Source of the DNA: Botryococcus braunii
Lineage: Eukaryota; Chlorophyta; Trebouxiophyceae
DNA: 64,000 nucleotides
Assembly: GCA_002005505.1 (NCBI GenBank)
Contig: MVGU01001346.1
Coordinates: forward strand, 32,501-96,500
Direction: 5' to 3'
The translations under genes and the position numbers were made by a program. Under the pieces are notes generated by a model that did no database searches, was not told where the DNA came from, and was given only the letters and a program-made list of their open reading frames with translations. Shown here in pieces: positions 1-11,886 of the stretch (positions within the stretch are counted from its first letter, which is position 1; every line of letters begins with the position of its first letter).

Positions 1-1945
1 GGCAACATCCCTCCCCACCCACCCGTCCCACACTCATTACACATGCACCCCCAGCAAAGCTGCAACATCCGCTGCCTACCGACCCGCCGACCCGCCCACC
101 CAACTCCCTCCCACCCACGCCGCCACAGTACACATACAACCTTGCCCTCGTTGCCCATCCGCGCCCCGACCCGCATGCAACCACACCCACGTACCTGATC
201 CAGGAGCCGCTAGCAATTGCAGACCACAGCCCACACCTGTCAACAACTCCCACATGCCGCTGGTCCCCGCAACCACTGCGCTATCCATCACTGCTCCAAC
301 ACTTTCGCATACTACAATAGCAAATACAAGCAGCCGCAGGCCACAGCCCCCTACCCCTTCAAAATCATCAACAACACCGACTCCCACAGGCCACACTACC
401 CATCCCGCACTGCCGCAGACACCATCACAGACACCCCATCCCAGTACCTCTTCACACGCCTTAAACACACACCCACACCTGCAAGTTTCAAACCCTTGAC
501 AACGTCCGGACACCTCTGTGCATGCATACAAGTCAGCAGCGTTACATAGTCAACGGCATTACATGCATACAAGTCACCAACAGCAACCCCACCTGGCCGA
601 CGACCTGCTGCCTCCATAGGCAGAAGAAGCCTGCCGCGTATATCTCTGGCCATACGCGGGCCCTCTGCACCTGCAGTCACACATCCATGTCCTGCACAGC
701 AAGAGAGTCAGTCATGAACCGCCACCAGTCCTGGTACGAAAGAATCACTTCATGCACCTCTTCCCAAGACTCACCTTCCCCGTTCCCCTTAACGTGCTCA
801 GCAGCCTCCACTTCCTCGCCCACCATTGCACCTTCGCCAGCACAGCCCAAGACATCGTACCGATTCACGCATAGGCCTGCATCACCACTTCCCTCTGCAG
901 GACTAGATATGCGACAAGTTTTCTTTGGGAAAAGAAAACCATCCCCGGCTTCCACATCCTGCCTGCCGCGTCGCCGCCATAGTGGCCTTACAACATTGTG
1001 GCTTGGGAGCAACGGCGTACGCGGCACAGTTGCGCCGACCTACAAACCCCCACCCCCCAACACCGACATCACTGGCACACCCCCCACCAACCTTCCCAAC
1101 CCCCATTCCACAACCCCCAAATTCCGCATGCGCCTTCCCTCTGGTACACATTCAACACCCAGAGTGGCAAACGCCCCCTCCCCCCCACACACACAAGGAC
1201 GTCCACCCAGCACTGTACATGCAGAAACAACAGTTTTACGTTGCACAGTCTGTCAGCCCCCCCCCCCCCCTTTCACAAACAACCACGCACGCCCGGCCTC
1301 ACCTGCTCGCCAACACTCCCACCGGGAGCAACAGAGAACTTTTGATGCACTGACCGCTGTGGTGAGCCGCCCCCCGACAAAGTAGAAGTCCTCGCAGAGG
1401 TACAGCGCTCCCGCCCCTACCATGACATGCATGCCAATACCACCTCATCAACCATACCTGCATGCAATACAACATGCAGGTTCCAAAGCCACCACCAATA
1501 CGGCTGCCTTACCACGAACCCCACCCACCACAACATAATAACATCCACGTCAGACCCGGCCAGCGCTGCCACGTGGGCCGCGCAGTCTTCCCCCCGCAAC
1601 ACAATGTCCACCAGATCCACACGCCTACTTCACCCACCTCAAGGCTCACCTCCAGGCCACCACATTGCTGGCCCTACGCTTCCGGCCTATTGCTGCTGCC
1701 TCTAGATATGGCTTGCGACTGCCCTGGCTGCCATCACTGTCTCCTCCATTGCCATCTTTGCTCCCCCCCTCCCTTCCAACATCCAGCCCTTTCCCCAATA
1801 ACCTCCCTACCAAATCATCATGCTGCCCTGGCTGGTCAGCAGCTGCGCAGATAGCCGCCCACACATCCTCCCTACCAACACTAACCTCACGCACTTCAGG
1901 CATGACAACCTCAGTGCCCTCGGGCACCAAGATCACCGACACCTG

Positions 1946-2113
1946 CGTTCCCAGTTCCCCCCTCAACTCCTCCACCTGCACAAACTGAAACGGAACCACT
2001 GGCAGCACCACATCATAGTGGTTTCCCGATCCAAAAATGAAGATGTGGGGCACATCAGCCGCCCCATACACCACACCTGCGATATACAACCAACCACCCC
2101 TGAGCCACTGCTT
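1946..2113 (-). pseudogene. OTU-like cysteine protease fragment
   Basis: The minus frame reads QWLRGGWLYIAGVVYGA, then a hydrophobic strand (HIFIF), then GNHYDVVLP. This matches the C-terminal half of OTU domains: a WGG turn, a helix of small residues, a beta strand, and the catalytic His in an HYD motif. The frame is closed by a stop just upstream (codon near 2114-2116). The N-terminal DGNC-type Cys box is not visible, so this is a broken copy. OTU domains are known in some Helitron and other transposon proteins, and a Helitron-type helicase fragment lies at 16164-16562. Linking the two is inference. Confidence 0.4.
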
Positions 2114-3944
2114 TCAACCAAGGCCAACACTGACGTGAGCAAATAAAACACCTGCAGATAGGCAATCCATGGCAAGGAAGACACAGCAGGACCAATACCC
2201 ATGGCCCGGACACACCTGGAGGGAGGTACACTGTCCCAGACACAACACCCCCCAATTCCTGCGCATTGTGCTTCATGCACCCCAACACAATTACCACCAC
2301 CCTGTCCAAAAATGCGACTGGCTCGGCTACCGCTGAATCAATCAAGTCCTTGTGCAGGATTGCCAAGTCCGCCACCCCCTTCACTTGCACCACCATTCAG
2401 CCACTGCCTGCACAACAGCACCGCAACCACAACAACACCGTCCCCATTCCCCAAACCCCAGGACACGCGTAAGTCACAACCCTCAGCTGCTTACTCACGC
2501 ACCTCCACTGGCATGTCCCTTGCAAGGTCGGACAGCGCACACCGTGCGCGCACAACAACGGTCCCCAACAGCTCGTTGGGGTCCACAATTTCCAGCCAAG
2601 TACGCGGTGGCGCATCACCCCCAACCATAATTTCGCCACACACCATGCATGCAACGAGGCAATTCCCTGCATCACACACCAACACCCCGCTCCCCCCCCC
2701 CTTTAACCACAGCAAACTTAACATGCCCCCCAAATGACCCATCAACCTCCACCCGTGTGCAGCATCCGACGCCTACAACCAACATTAATACCCCCACAAC
2801 TGGTTACCAAACAGAAGAGGCATACCATCTCCATACATCCCTAGCTTCACAAACGAGGCCTGCTCAGCCAGGAGCTGCGCGGCCGTCATGCTTCTGGCTG
2901 CTTCCCCGTACAGCTCGGCTATATGGCCCCCCAGAACGTGTGCTACCTGGCCACCACACGTGAGGCCCAGTCAACACTGTTGCGTCCCACACCCCATATC
3001 AGCAGACATATGCAAACACCCCTCGATTCTGCCGTCTCAACCGCCACACAGCCACCTCTATTCCTCTAACACTCCACACCTGCCCAACATGGCCCCCAAC
3101 CCCCGAATCACGTGCGACATAGCCGCATCATCCCCGATCGGCTTGCACATGGGCCCCGATCCCCGAAGCCGCAAGTACAACCCTGCTACATTTTCAATAT
3201 CAGCCCCCCCCCCCCCCCCCCTTTTGTCAATCACCCCGTTTTTAACCTATCCATCCACGAGCATCAACGCCAGCACTGCCGAGTCTGCCGATCGAGCCCT
3301 GCCCTAACGGCTAGTCCTACAGGGTACCCTGCGCCGCTCCCGCAAATCAGGTCCCCTCCATTCCCTAGTCCCCTGCAGAAACCGTACTTCCCTGCTTCAC
3401 CGTCCCCCTGAACCACCCGCACTTCCGTCACTGTCCTGCGCAGGAACCCCAACCAGGGTCCATACCTCCACTGGCGGAGCTATCAAGGGCTGTAATGCGC
3501 AACCCTTATTAAGTACCTTCCCAAGGCACTCCAGATTCACCTTCACAGAACCGACGGTACTGTCGCGTTCTATGCGGAGCACATCCCGCTGGGGTCTGCG
3601 CAAGACCGGGCGGTTCCCCGGCCAGTTGAAACCATACCCGTGCCCTAAAGGGATGAATGTCGACATCTCTACAATTGCAGTTATGCACGCGAAATACCAA
3701 CGCTATTACACCCACAAGGACAACCACAAAGTCAGGCCAACCATCAACATAATGCCAGCACCCTCGAAACAGTCGACAACCGTCAGCACCGTACATCTCA
3801 TCGGGATTCAAAACCGACATCCCCGGCTTCCCACGCGCTGAAATCATCATCCCCGTTCCTAAAGGACCAGAAACACCGCTTCTAAGAAGATCCCCCATGC
3901 ACACCTTCGCCTGGATACACGTTACATGTGCGTAAAACCGGTTA

Positions 3945-4302
3945 TACATCGCCCCCATTATTGCATCATAAAGCCGAAATACCAATCTGAAATGACATGA
4001 ACACCCCTGATGTAAAGGGCTGAACCCCTGCAGATGCGCTAGCATGACGCACGCCCCGGCATGCCTACCCTTGCGTACACGTCACAGGTCAGCGTCCCGG
4101 CCAAAATCCCACACATGCCAGGCAACCGAAACCACCCCAGGTGCTATGTGCCATTGATTACAACTTTACACCGCCCCCATAATTGCATCATGAACCCGAA
4201 AATACCATCTGCAATGACATCACACCCTCTCTACAAATCCTCCTCACGGGCCTCGTCACCCCAACCATGACGCACGCACCGGCATGCCTACCCTTCCCTG
4301 CA
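3945..4302. repeat. Diverged direct repeat, two copies of about 135 bp
   Basis: The block at about 3950-4080 (GCCCCCATTATTGCATCAT, then a shared GATGCGCTAGCATGACG-like tail and CCGGCATGCCTACCCTT) recurs at about 4170-4300 with the same order of motifs. Spacing is about 220 bp and divergence is moderate. The duplication is visible by eye. Function is unknown. Confidence 0.55.
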
Positions 4303-4660
4303 AGGGTCCCCCCAAATCCAGCAGCCACACCACCCACACCCCAGCAACACGGTCCTTGCAACAACGGGCACACGGCCTGAAAAAGGACGTAGACCTGTCA
4401 CACGCACAGTCAACAGCCGCGTCCAGTCCTTACGCGAAGAGGGCCCCCACACACACGCGCCACTGCAACGATACGTCGCCAGCCCGTCAAAAATGTAAAC
4501 CCCGCTGGCACGCGCCACACCCAGCCGCGTCTGGCCCCTCCACGCGCCACGGCGCGTCCCTCCCCATTTGCAGCGGTTCCCCCCTTTACATCAGAGTTCC
4601 TCGTGCCGACTTGCATGGCACGTACCGAGTAGGAAAGTCTCCGCGAACATTCAATTTCAA

Positions 4661-5261
4661 CCGTTGCTTCGAATGAAGTCACCGGAATACACAATTTTGC
4701 CCCTAGGACCTAAATCAGGGACAAATACCCCAACCCAGGTACAAAAAGGTAAAGACAAGCGCCATTTTCCACGACTTTATGAAATGTCAAATAAGAGCCA
4801 TAATAAAAGCTGTACAAGTCCGATTGAGGGTCGTTTACTAATCACCTTTGTGGCCACGCCAAATACACACATTACCAGTTTAAATCAATCGGATGGCCAC
4901 CAATGTACACGGTCACACTCCAGTTCACGACATATGTGGCATCCTTTCCCCCCCCCCCCCCTAAAAGGAGAGAAAGTCTGGAACGACTTTCGAGAGTGTT
5001 TGTCGAGAGGAATACAGAGCATAAAGTACAATGCCTATGACATAAGGTACAAATAGTGCGGGTATTCAGTTCTATCTTTTTTTCTCACACATGTAGGAAT
5101 TCTTCCCTCCTCTAAGGGTTGGGCTTATTAATATGTTCGTGATATAATAATGTACTGCACTTAATATAATTTACTGAATAAGGTACAACATGTACTGCAT
5201 CAAGTGTACTGCCTATGGTCATCAAGGGATGCCCATTTTACACCACCAGAGTTCGAATGCA
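4661..5261. other. Intergenic stretch, no gene seen
   Basis: This is AT-richer DNA beyond the 3' side of gypsy element A. It holds a C12-14 run near 4951-4963 and three ATAAGGTAC-like half-sites (about 5020-5185). The 3' LTR of element A would be expected here, but I could not match it to any sequence upstream of its gag. Confidence 0.5.
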
Positions 5262-6180
5262 TCAGATTGCTTCCACCTTTAAGGTGTACATGTTTGATAA
5301 AAGCCAGTTTCTCAGGACTAGAGCCGGTGTGACATCGTTGCTCCATCTTTGGCCTTCCAAACCCTCCAAATTCAATTGGTCCAGCCAGATTATTGCTCGG
5401 ATGCGCCGAGGTATTGCATATTCCTTGTTAAGATATCCATGATAGTAGAACGACTCCGATTGTGTCGGCTGCATGCGGCACGCTTGGTCCTGGCTCATTG
5501 TTCCTTGAACAGCTCCTAGTACTTCGTCCTTGCTGCAAGGTCCTTTGTAGGTATCGTTGTCAATTGCTGCGCGTTGGGAAGGTGATTCAGAGTGCACCGC
5601 CTTTGCGGCATCACCGTTGTTCATCGGGGACCCGTGGTCCATGAGTATATATAGATGCGCGGGGCTGAATTGGTCTTCGCTTACATATGCCATCCAATTC
5701 CAAACTCCAACATTCCTTCAAGATACCGCTTTGGCTCAAGTCCTTTGAAGCAAGCTTCTTCTCATTCATGGTCTTCCTTCGTAGGAAGGATGCGACCTTC
5801 AGCACTCTACCGGTGGTGGTATAAGCTACTTTAAACCTTTTCAATGCGTGCAATACTATTCCTTTTCTAATCATTTCCTTTAGTCCTTTTAGTGGTGGCT
5901 GGGATAGTACTTTCCAACGGTGTGGATGGATTCCCTCCACGTCTTTCCTTTACAATTGTGGATAACAAGCGTGCTGTCGTCGTAGTACTCCTTGAAGATG
6001 AAGGGGCCCACAAATGCTGGGGCCAACTGGTGCCTTTTCCGATTTTTGACGGCTATTAAGTCTCCGGCTGTAGGTTACGTAGCCCTTCTTCAGTTTCACG
6101 TCCACGCTTGGGGGGCTTCAGTTTCCGAGCGTACTCTCTTTTCTGGCGCTCTTGGGCGCGCAAAATGTTGGTGTGGGCGG
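5262..6180 (-). pseudogene. Gypsy A integrase C-terminus and unassigned tail
   Basis: Just after the integrase core, shifted frames read LAPAFVGPF, then DDSTLVIHNCKGKTW and ESIH. This is the SH3-like C-terminal domain of gypsy integrases (GPF core, then the terminal IHxxRLK region). Two further frames follow, 5611-5940 and 5262-5693. They hold about 250 residues with no family I recognise, including LDQLNLEGLEG and RNWLLSNMYTL. They may be a degenerate C-terminal extension or non-coding 3' sequence. Confidence 0.55.
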
Positions 6181-6183
6181 CTG

Positions 6184-7170
6184 TTATCTCCTCTTGATGT
6201 CTCTCGCGGGGCAACTTCCTTCCCCGCCTGCCATGTCCGGCGTCGTGCTTGGTAAGGTCTTATTGTCGATAGGTAGGGTGGCTGCTCTTCCGTACAACAA
6301 CCGGAAGGGGCTGTGCTTGGTGGAACTCTGGGGAATCGTCCGGTACCCCAGAAGAATGTCGGGTAGCTTGCGGTCCCATGCTCCAGGGCTTTCAAGGGCG
6401 GCTTGCCCGAGCTTCTCCTTCAATGTGCCATGAAACCTCTCAACGAGGCCGTTGGCTTGGGGATGATATGGGCTGGCCTTTCTCACTTCTATAAAGCATT
6501 GGTTCATCAAATTTTGGAATTCTCCTTGCCATTCTTGGCCATTGTCCGTGATAACAATCTGGGGGCAGCCGTGCCGTGCCAGAATTTCTTCTTTGAAGAA
6601 CTTTGCGGTAGTCGATGCTTCTTTGTTTGGGATAATCTTAGCCTCCACCTATTTGGTGAGGTAGTCTATGGCGGTGGCAATGTACACTTTCTCTCGCCCC
6701 GAGGGTGCATCCATGGGTCCTTTCAGGTCCACTCCAATCATATGAAAGACCCCCGTGACTGCTACGGGAGTCAGCTCCACTGGCTTGGTGAGCCGAATGG
6801 TCCTGAACTGACATCCAGGGCAATGCTGTATGTATATTTTGACGTCGAGGGACATGTCTGTCCAGTAAAAACGCTCCTTGATAAGATGAATCGTGCGGTT
6901 AACTCCATAGTGGCCCATGTCGTCGTGTAGCTCCTTAATAATGCCAAGTCTGTCCTCGTACCATGGTACACTTCGTGGGCCAAATCCGTTGGTGGCCTTT
7001 CGTACAAGTGGCCCGTTGCGGGTCCTCCATTCAATAGGGAATTCTTCGGCGGCAAAGTAGTAGTTCTGGGCCCGGCGTGCTATTCGCTTAGCATCCTTGC
7101 GGCTTGTCCCAGGTCGGTGTCGTTTGTCGGCGGCTAGGTAGTCAAGTACTTCTTCATCGTCCACAATGTC
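6184..7170 (-). pseudogene. Gypsy A integrase, broken by one stop
   Basis: Integrase inserts the cDNA into chromosomal DNA. The HHCC zinc finger reads HDDMGHYGVNRTIH followed by HCPGC. The catalytic Asp sits in IGVDLKG, the second Asp in ITDNGQEW and the Glu in ANGLVERFHG, so the DDE triad is kept. An in-frame TAG at 6649-6651 replaces the Trp expected in the conserved TKWVEA context. The frame overlaps the upstream RT/PHD frame by about 30 bp in another phase, so at least one shift separates them. Confidence 0.9.
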
Positions 7171-9240
7171 ACGAGAGGGGACGCATCTGCAATCTGGTCA
7201 CATAAAGGGCATAGCCAGGGTCCCCTGTGTACCCGAGCCAGTGCAGGCTCCAAACAGTCGATGTGGTATCCGTGGTTGCAGAGGTCACATAGTAGCATGG
7301 TCTCCTCATCATCTCTTCCCGTGCATACTTGGCACGGTACATCTTCCGTACGTGGCGGGCTGTCAAAACGCGTACGCGGTGTAGTCATAGGTTCTTGGCT
7401 GGCCAGGGAGGCAGAACGGCCAGATAAAGTCTCCTTAGGCGGTGGCAGGTCATAAATATGTGTTGATCCAATTCTCATCTCCGGAAGGCAGTCCCTGGAA
7501 GGGGGTGCATCATCCTCCGGGGTCGCCATGCGGCGTAGGGTTGGTGAAGTTTTTATCTCTCCGCGCTGAGTGGTATCCTGCGCGGGTGGCAGGTAAGGTT
7601 GGTCCAGGTCCATTGTGTCTCCTGGAGGAGGCATACTTTCCTTGTCAAAGGTCATGGTGTAGCAGCAGTGCATGTGGTTCTCCTCAATATTTTCTTCTTC
7701 TAGCGGCGGCGGCTCTTCACTGTAGTCTTCTCCAGGGGGCGGCAATAGGCGTAGACGAGAAAGGCAGTCCACATTCCCATGCAAGGTCCCCGAGCAGTGC
7801 TGGATGTCAAAGTCATATTCCTGTAGTTCGATGGCGTATCGTGCTAGCTTGCCGGACAAATTGCGTGTGGTGAGTAACCACTTTAAAGCTTTGTGGTCTG
7901 TTACTATAGTAAATTGAACTCCAGAGAGGTAGGGGCGGAATAGCTTCACGGCCCACACTATGGCAAGCAGCTCCCCATCCGTTGGAGAGTAGTTGAGCTC
8001 AGCTCCATGTAAAGTTTTGCTGGCGTAGGCGATCACATGGTCACCATCCTCGAGCTCCTGGCCCAGAATAGCGGCGGCGGCTCCGGGCTGCCAATCAGTG
8101 TATAAGGTGAATTTCTTGCTAAAGTCGGGGTATCGTAGAAGCGGCGCATCCACTAGCATGGCCTTGATGGCTTCGAAAGCGGCTTGGCAGTCAGTGGTCC
8201 AGTTGAAAACAACCCCCTTTTCCATGAGCCGCGTCAAAGGGGCAGATATGGCGGCCATGTTGTGCAGAAATCTCCTGTAGTAGTTTGCAGGTCCCAAAAA
8301 GGACCTGACTTCGGTCACGTTCGTCGGCGGTGCTGCTGCGTTGAGAACTGCCTCAACCTTGTAAGGGTTGGGCTTTATGCCTTGAGGCGGAATAATGTAT
8401 CCTAAGTACAACACTTCACTGCAACATAACTCACACTTGGCTGGGTTGGCTCTAAAGCCCACCGAACGGAAGTGTTCAAGCACTAATTTCAAATGAGTGA
8501 GGTGGTCCTCAAATGTGCGGCTGTATACCAAACAATCATCTAAATAAATGACACAACACTTGCCTATCAAGTCTTGCAATAGAGTGTTAACAAATCTCTG
8601 AAGCGTAGCCGGGGCGTTACGCAAGCCGAACGGCATTGATACAAACTCGAATAAACCTTCTTTGGTGGTAAAAGCGGTCTTTGCACGGTCCTCTGGGGCT
8701 ACTGGTATCAACCAGAAGGCTGACTTGCAATCAATCTTACTTAGATATTCCACCCCCCTGACCTAAGGAATCGAGGGTCTCGTCTATCCTAGGCATGGGG
8801 TAGTTGTCACGTCTGGTAACCGCGTTTAAAGGACGGTAGTCAATGCAAAACCTAACAGAGCCATCCTACTAACACAGGTGAACTAGACCAAGGAGAGCTG
8901 GAAGGCACTATCACTCCAGCCTCTAGCATTTTGTGAACTTCTTCCTCGATCACCTTACCCTCCGAACGGGACAAGCGATAAGGGCGTGTTTTAATGGGTA
9001 CCGCATCCCCAGTGTCTATGCGGTGGTGCATTAAGGTGGTTCTTTCTTGTACTATACCTGGGGTAAATACATCCTTATACTCTTTTACTAATCTCTCAAT
9101 CTCTTCTTCTTTCTTAGGACCCAATTTTCGCATCCCGATGGTGATTTTTAACATGGGATCGGGGTCCTGTTTCATCTTTTCAGTATTTGTTACCTCTCTC
9201 AACCTCTGCATACCAGGATCCTCCTTTCTAAGTGAAGTGG
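7134..9240 (-). pseudogene. Gypsy A reverse transcriptase, RNase H and PHD finger
   Basis: The N-terminal RT part (8852-9240) holds HHRIDTGDAVPIKTRPYRLS and the SSPWSSSPV block. A frameshifted gap of about 100 bp follows. The main frame (7134-8753, 539 residues) has the DCKSAFW and MPFGLRNAPAT motifs and the catalytic YLDD near residue 95. RNase H follows (LYTDWQPGAAAAI, then ELLAIVWA, TDHKALK and CLSRLR). A proline- and acid-rich linker of about 120 residues leads to a PHD finger at residues 474-518. In RNase H the first catalytic Asp is present as TDW where TDAS is usual. The upstream frame continues without a break from the Dam-like domain. Confidence 0.92.
7200..7334 (-). other. PHD finger domain inside gypsy A pol
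   Basis: Residues 474-518 of the RT frame carry a complete C4-H-C3 zinc signature: CQVC, then LLCDLC, then GYHIDC, then WLCPLC. Spacings are C-x2-C-x11-C-x2-C-x4-H-x2-C-x14-C-x2-C, with the Trp before the last Cys pair. PHD fingers commonly read histone H3 tails. Its place between RNase H and integrase suggests a chromatin-targeting role like the chromodomains of chromoviruses. That role is inferred. Confidence 0.92.
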
Positions 9241-9662
9241 GTATTCGCACAATTATGACAGGCCATCTAGTTGGGCCAATACGACGCCGGGGACCTGCCA
9301 GATCCTCTCCAGGAGCTGTGAACAGCTGTAATCCAGGAGGGAACTGCCTGATAACTTAGAATTGCTCAATAACCGTTGGAAACCAAGGGGCAGAAGGCCA
9401 CCGTGGGAGAACAAGTACTGCACTAGTGGTAAAGGGACTACTGGTGAAACACGCGAGACAGTGATTCACAACTCTGTCAATTATCGAAAAAGGTGGGTAT
9501 ACTCAAATCGGTCCAGCTCTGCTGTAAACAATCGTCCTCAGCGGACCAGAACAAAGGTAACTGAGAGTTGTGACCTTGGAGATCACAACATGCGTCAAGG
9601 TCGAAAGGACCCCAATGTGTTTCAATTTCTCTAAAAATATTAGTTTCTAACATCCAGTCTTC
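9241..9662 (-). pseudogene. Dam-like N6-adenine methyltransferase domain in gypsy A
   Basis: The 3' end of the protease frame reads EDWMLETNIFREIETHWGPF, then DLDACCD, FWSAEDDCLQQSW. After a one-base shift near 9500 the next frame gives VYPPFSIIDRVV, then SAVLVLPRWPSAPWF, and after a TAA (9356-9358) QFPPGLQLFTAPG and RRRIGPTRWPV. This is the layout of phage/transposon Dam-type methylases: a D(A)C fold near the cofactor site, then an NPPF-type catalytic box. Here the residue before PPF is Tyr and the motif sits at the shift. The domain joins the RT frame directly. Catalysis is probably lost. Confidence 0.75.
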
Positions 9663-10583
9663 AGTCATGTAAGGATGGGCTGCTAACTCAAGCTCTCGAC
9701 CCTCGTTGCTTACTGTCGCGTTGTAAATCTCAATCTCACTTTCGGAAGAGGAAGCCTCATGCTCCTCCGAATACGCTTCCTCCTCATCGGAGGGTTCAGT
9801 ACTAGGAATTTCTTCTTCACTCCCAGAATAAAGGTCTAGTTGCTCCTGGGATTCTTCTGACAGATCGTTCTCAATGTTTATAATTTCGTTCGGTAGGCCG
9901 GGTACCCCCGGTACCCCTGGGTCGGCGGGATGACCCGCGGGACCATCGAAATCTATTCCTGGGACTCTCGCGACGCAATATCGGTTGCTGCTTTTACCGG
10001 CAGGCATGACAGTGATGGGAACTCTCCCCATAATTTGTGGTTGAATACGAAAGGACATTCCTTGTTTTGCGAAACTTATCTCGGCGTGAGCCTGAGTAAG
10101 CCAACCTGTTCCAAGAAGTACATCATAGGAAGTCGCTCCACTAACAAATACGTCAATTGGTATTACTAAGCCCTCAACTCCTACAGGGAGCTTGCGAATA
10201 TTGCCCCAAGGAATAGACATTTTCCCATCTACACACGAGTATCTAAGACGTGAAGGCTCAATCTGGTCAATTAAATTTAACTGTCGTGCGGCTGATTGCG
10301 AAATCATTGTGTTTGTGGCAACAGTATCAATGATGCCATCCTCAAATACTAAGTCATTAATGATAATAGGTACGGTGGCAACAGTAGTGTTCACCGGGTT
10401 CCTTTGCAGGTTTGATTGTGGGACTCGCGTTGAAGGTGACTCCTCGTTGTCAGTCTCGCTAGTTGAGGTGGTCCCTCCAGAAACGTAGATAACTTCCGCG
10501 TTGGTGGCTCTCGCTGGCGGCGGGTCTCGTTGTCTGTTACGCAGGAATTCCTCACGGGACTCCTCTAGCTCCTTGATTGACAT
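9663..10583 (-). pseudogene. Gypsy A protease region
   Basis: This is a retropepsin-like region. A hydrophobic strand leads into GIIDTVATNTMIS, where the usual D-T/S-G-A active site has Val in place of Gly. The flap and second-half signatures follow (VPIDVFV-like, then YDVLLGTGWL). An acidic stretch rich in Glu and Ser (about 9730-9870) separates it from the Dam-like domain. The altered active site suggests an inactive protease unless the Val is tolerated. Confidence 0.75.
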
Positions 10584-11886
10584 GTTGAACTCCTCCTGAT
10601 GTGGTTCAGGTAGGTTTGTACGGTGATCTTCATGGGAAGCCCTTTAATCTGCTGTATGGGTTCTGCCGTTGCTGGTGCGATGGCCACTGGTCTCCTGTAG
10701 GCGGCGGGACGTGCGGCATTAGGGAGGGGAGGCAGTCCTCCAAGATCCACATGTGGACGCGCTGCTGCCTCCCTTGCAGGTGCAGGCGGGGGTGCTGCTG
10801 GTGTTGTAGGTTCTACTGGTTGTCTCTGAGCTGGTACAGGCCGAGGGGCGGCAGGCTTTGGTATGTTTCTTGGGTCAACTGTGGTGTTCTCCAGATTGTT
10901 GGGGCGGCGCCGAAGCAGCAGTGGGTCTGCCTCGGGTGGACTTTCTGCTGGCCTCTTAGTGGCATATATAGGATATACTGGAAAAGGATCCGTGAATCCA
11001 TCATACATTATAGTGGCGTGCTCCGGGGTAGGTTGCTGGGGTGCTTGATCATGCTCCACGAACTTGACGAAGTTGGCTGTGGGCTGAGGTCGCTGTAGTT
11101 CCGCGATTTGGAATCGTAGTCTCTCCATCTCCCTCGTGAGGGTGTCAATGTCATTAATTGTTGTTGGCGCAGGTGCCTCCCTTGGTGGGTTGATTGGTGC
11201 AATCTGTCTAGGCGGTGCTGCTGGCTGCTGGTTGTGTCGCTCCGGAAAGTCTCGCTGACACTGCCAATTTCTGTTGTCTCTATTGTTCTCTCTCTGATTT
11301 TGCTGCGGCGGCGGGCGTGCTGCACGCTGATCGACATTGTCATCGGCGCGGCGATTCCATTGCTCAATCCTCTCGCGCACCGGCACTTCTATGGTCTGGT
11401 TTGAATACATGCCCCCTAAAGGCGCGTGTCCGAATGTTTGTTCATAATCAGCTGCCAATTTTATAATGTCGGCGAACGCTCCTTTGCCGGGGTAGGTCAT
11501 CTGAACCCTCTCGCGTAGGTGTGGTACTAGACCTTTAACAAATAGTTGTGTTATCATTCTGGGTGGCAGAGAGTTCTGCAAATAACCCACTAATTTCCTA
11601 AATCTGTCAGCATAACTCCTAACAGTCTCATTGGATTGTTGTGTGCATGTGTCTAATTTCACCATAAGGGTGTCTTCTTCGAGGCCAAATCTTTCGAGAA
11701 AGGCCTCCTTGCATTCATCCCAGTCATTAAAGTCATCCTGACCTGTTTGACAAATCGTAAAACTCGATCGCCCACTACTTGGTTGACCTCAATAAACAAC
11801 TCAAAGGACTCAAGCCACTGAAAAGGGTCTTCTGTGGGCTTCCAATAGAAAAATTCTAAACGAACAGGAGTTTGTACATCTGCCAT
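10565..11886 (-). pseudogene. Gypsy A gag, frameshifted
   Basis: Gag starts at ATG 11886 (MADVQTPVRLEFFYWKPTED, then PFQWLESFELF) and shifts frame near 11660 into VRSYADRFRKLVGYL and ITQLFVKGL. These are typical retrotransposon gag (capsid) helices. The C-terminal part is rich in Pro, Ala and Gln. I see no CCHC knuckle. The last codons overlap the protease frame by about 19 bp. Confidence 0.8.

Larger units (their letters stand above)
1..4660. other. C-rich stretch without a supported gene
   Basis: The plus strand is strongly enriched in C, with runs of 10 or more C near 1259, 3207 and 4951. It gives many long proline/threonine-rich frames on plus and glycine/valine-rich frames on minus. These frames follow composition and carry no recognisable domain, apart from the OTU-like fragment near 2000 on the minus strand. 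Minus-strand frames around 3400-4045 look less repetitive and may be remnants of a decayed mobile-element protein, but I could not assign them. Confidence 0.6.
5262..11886 (-). mobile_element. Ty3/gypsy element A, decayed, with Dam-like and PHD domains
   Basis: On the minus strand the order is gag, protease, Dam-like methylase, reverse transcriptase, RNase H, PHD finger, integrase (HHCC then DDE), and a C-terminal tail. Integrase after RNase H is the Ty3/gypsy order. Coding is broken by frameshifts (near 8754-8851, 9500 and 11660) and by nonsense codons (6649, 9356). No LTR pair was identified, so the true ends are uncertain. The element is old and unlikely to be autonomous. Confidence 0.9.

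Noticed and set aside
76..4694. Many proline/threonine- or glycine/valine-rich frames as genes
   Set aside because: Overlapping frames in all phases with matching base skew and no domains (other than the OTU-like piece) point to composition, not coding.
5014..5185. ATAAGGTAC-like words as functional sites upstream of gypsy A
   Set aside because: The word is short and occurs also by coding chance in other elements; no palindrome is formed here.
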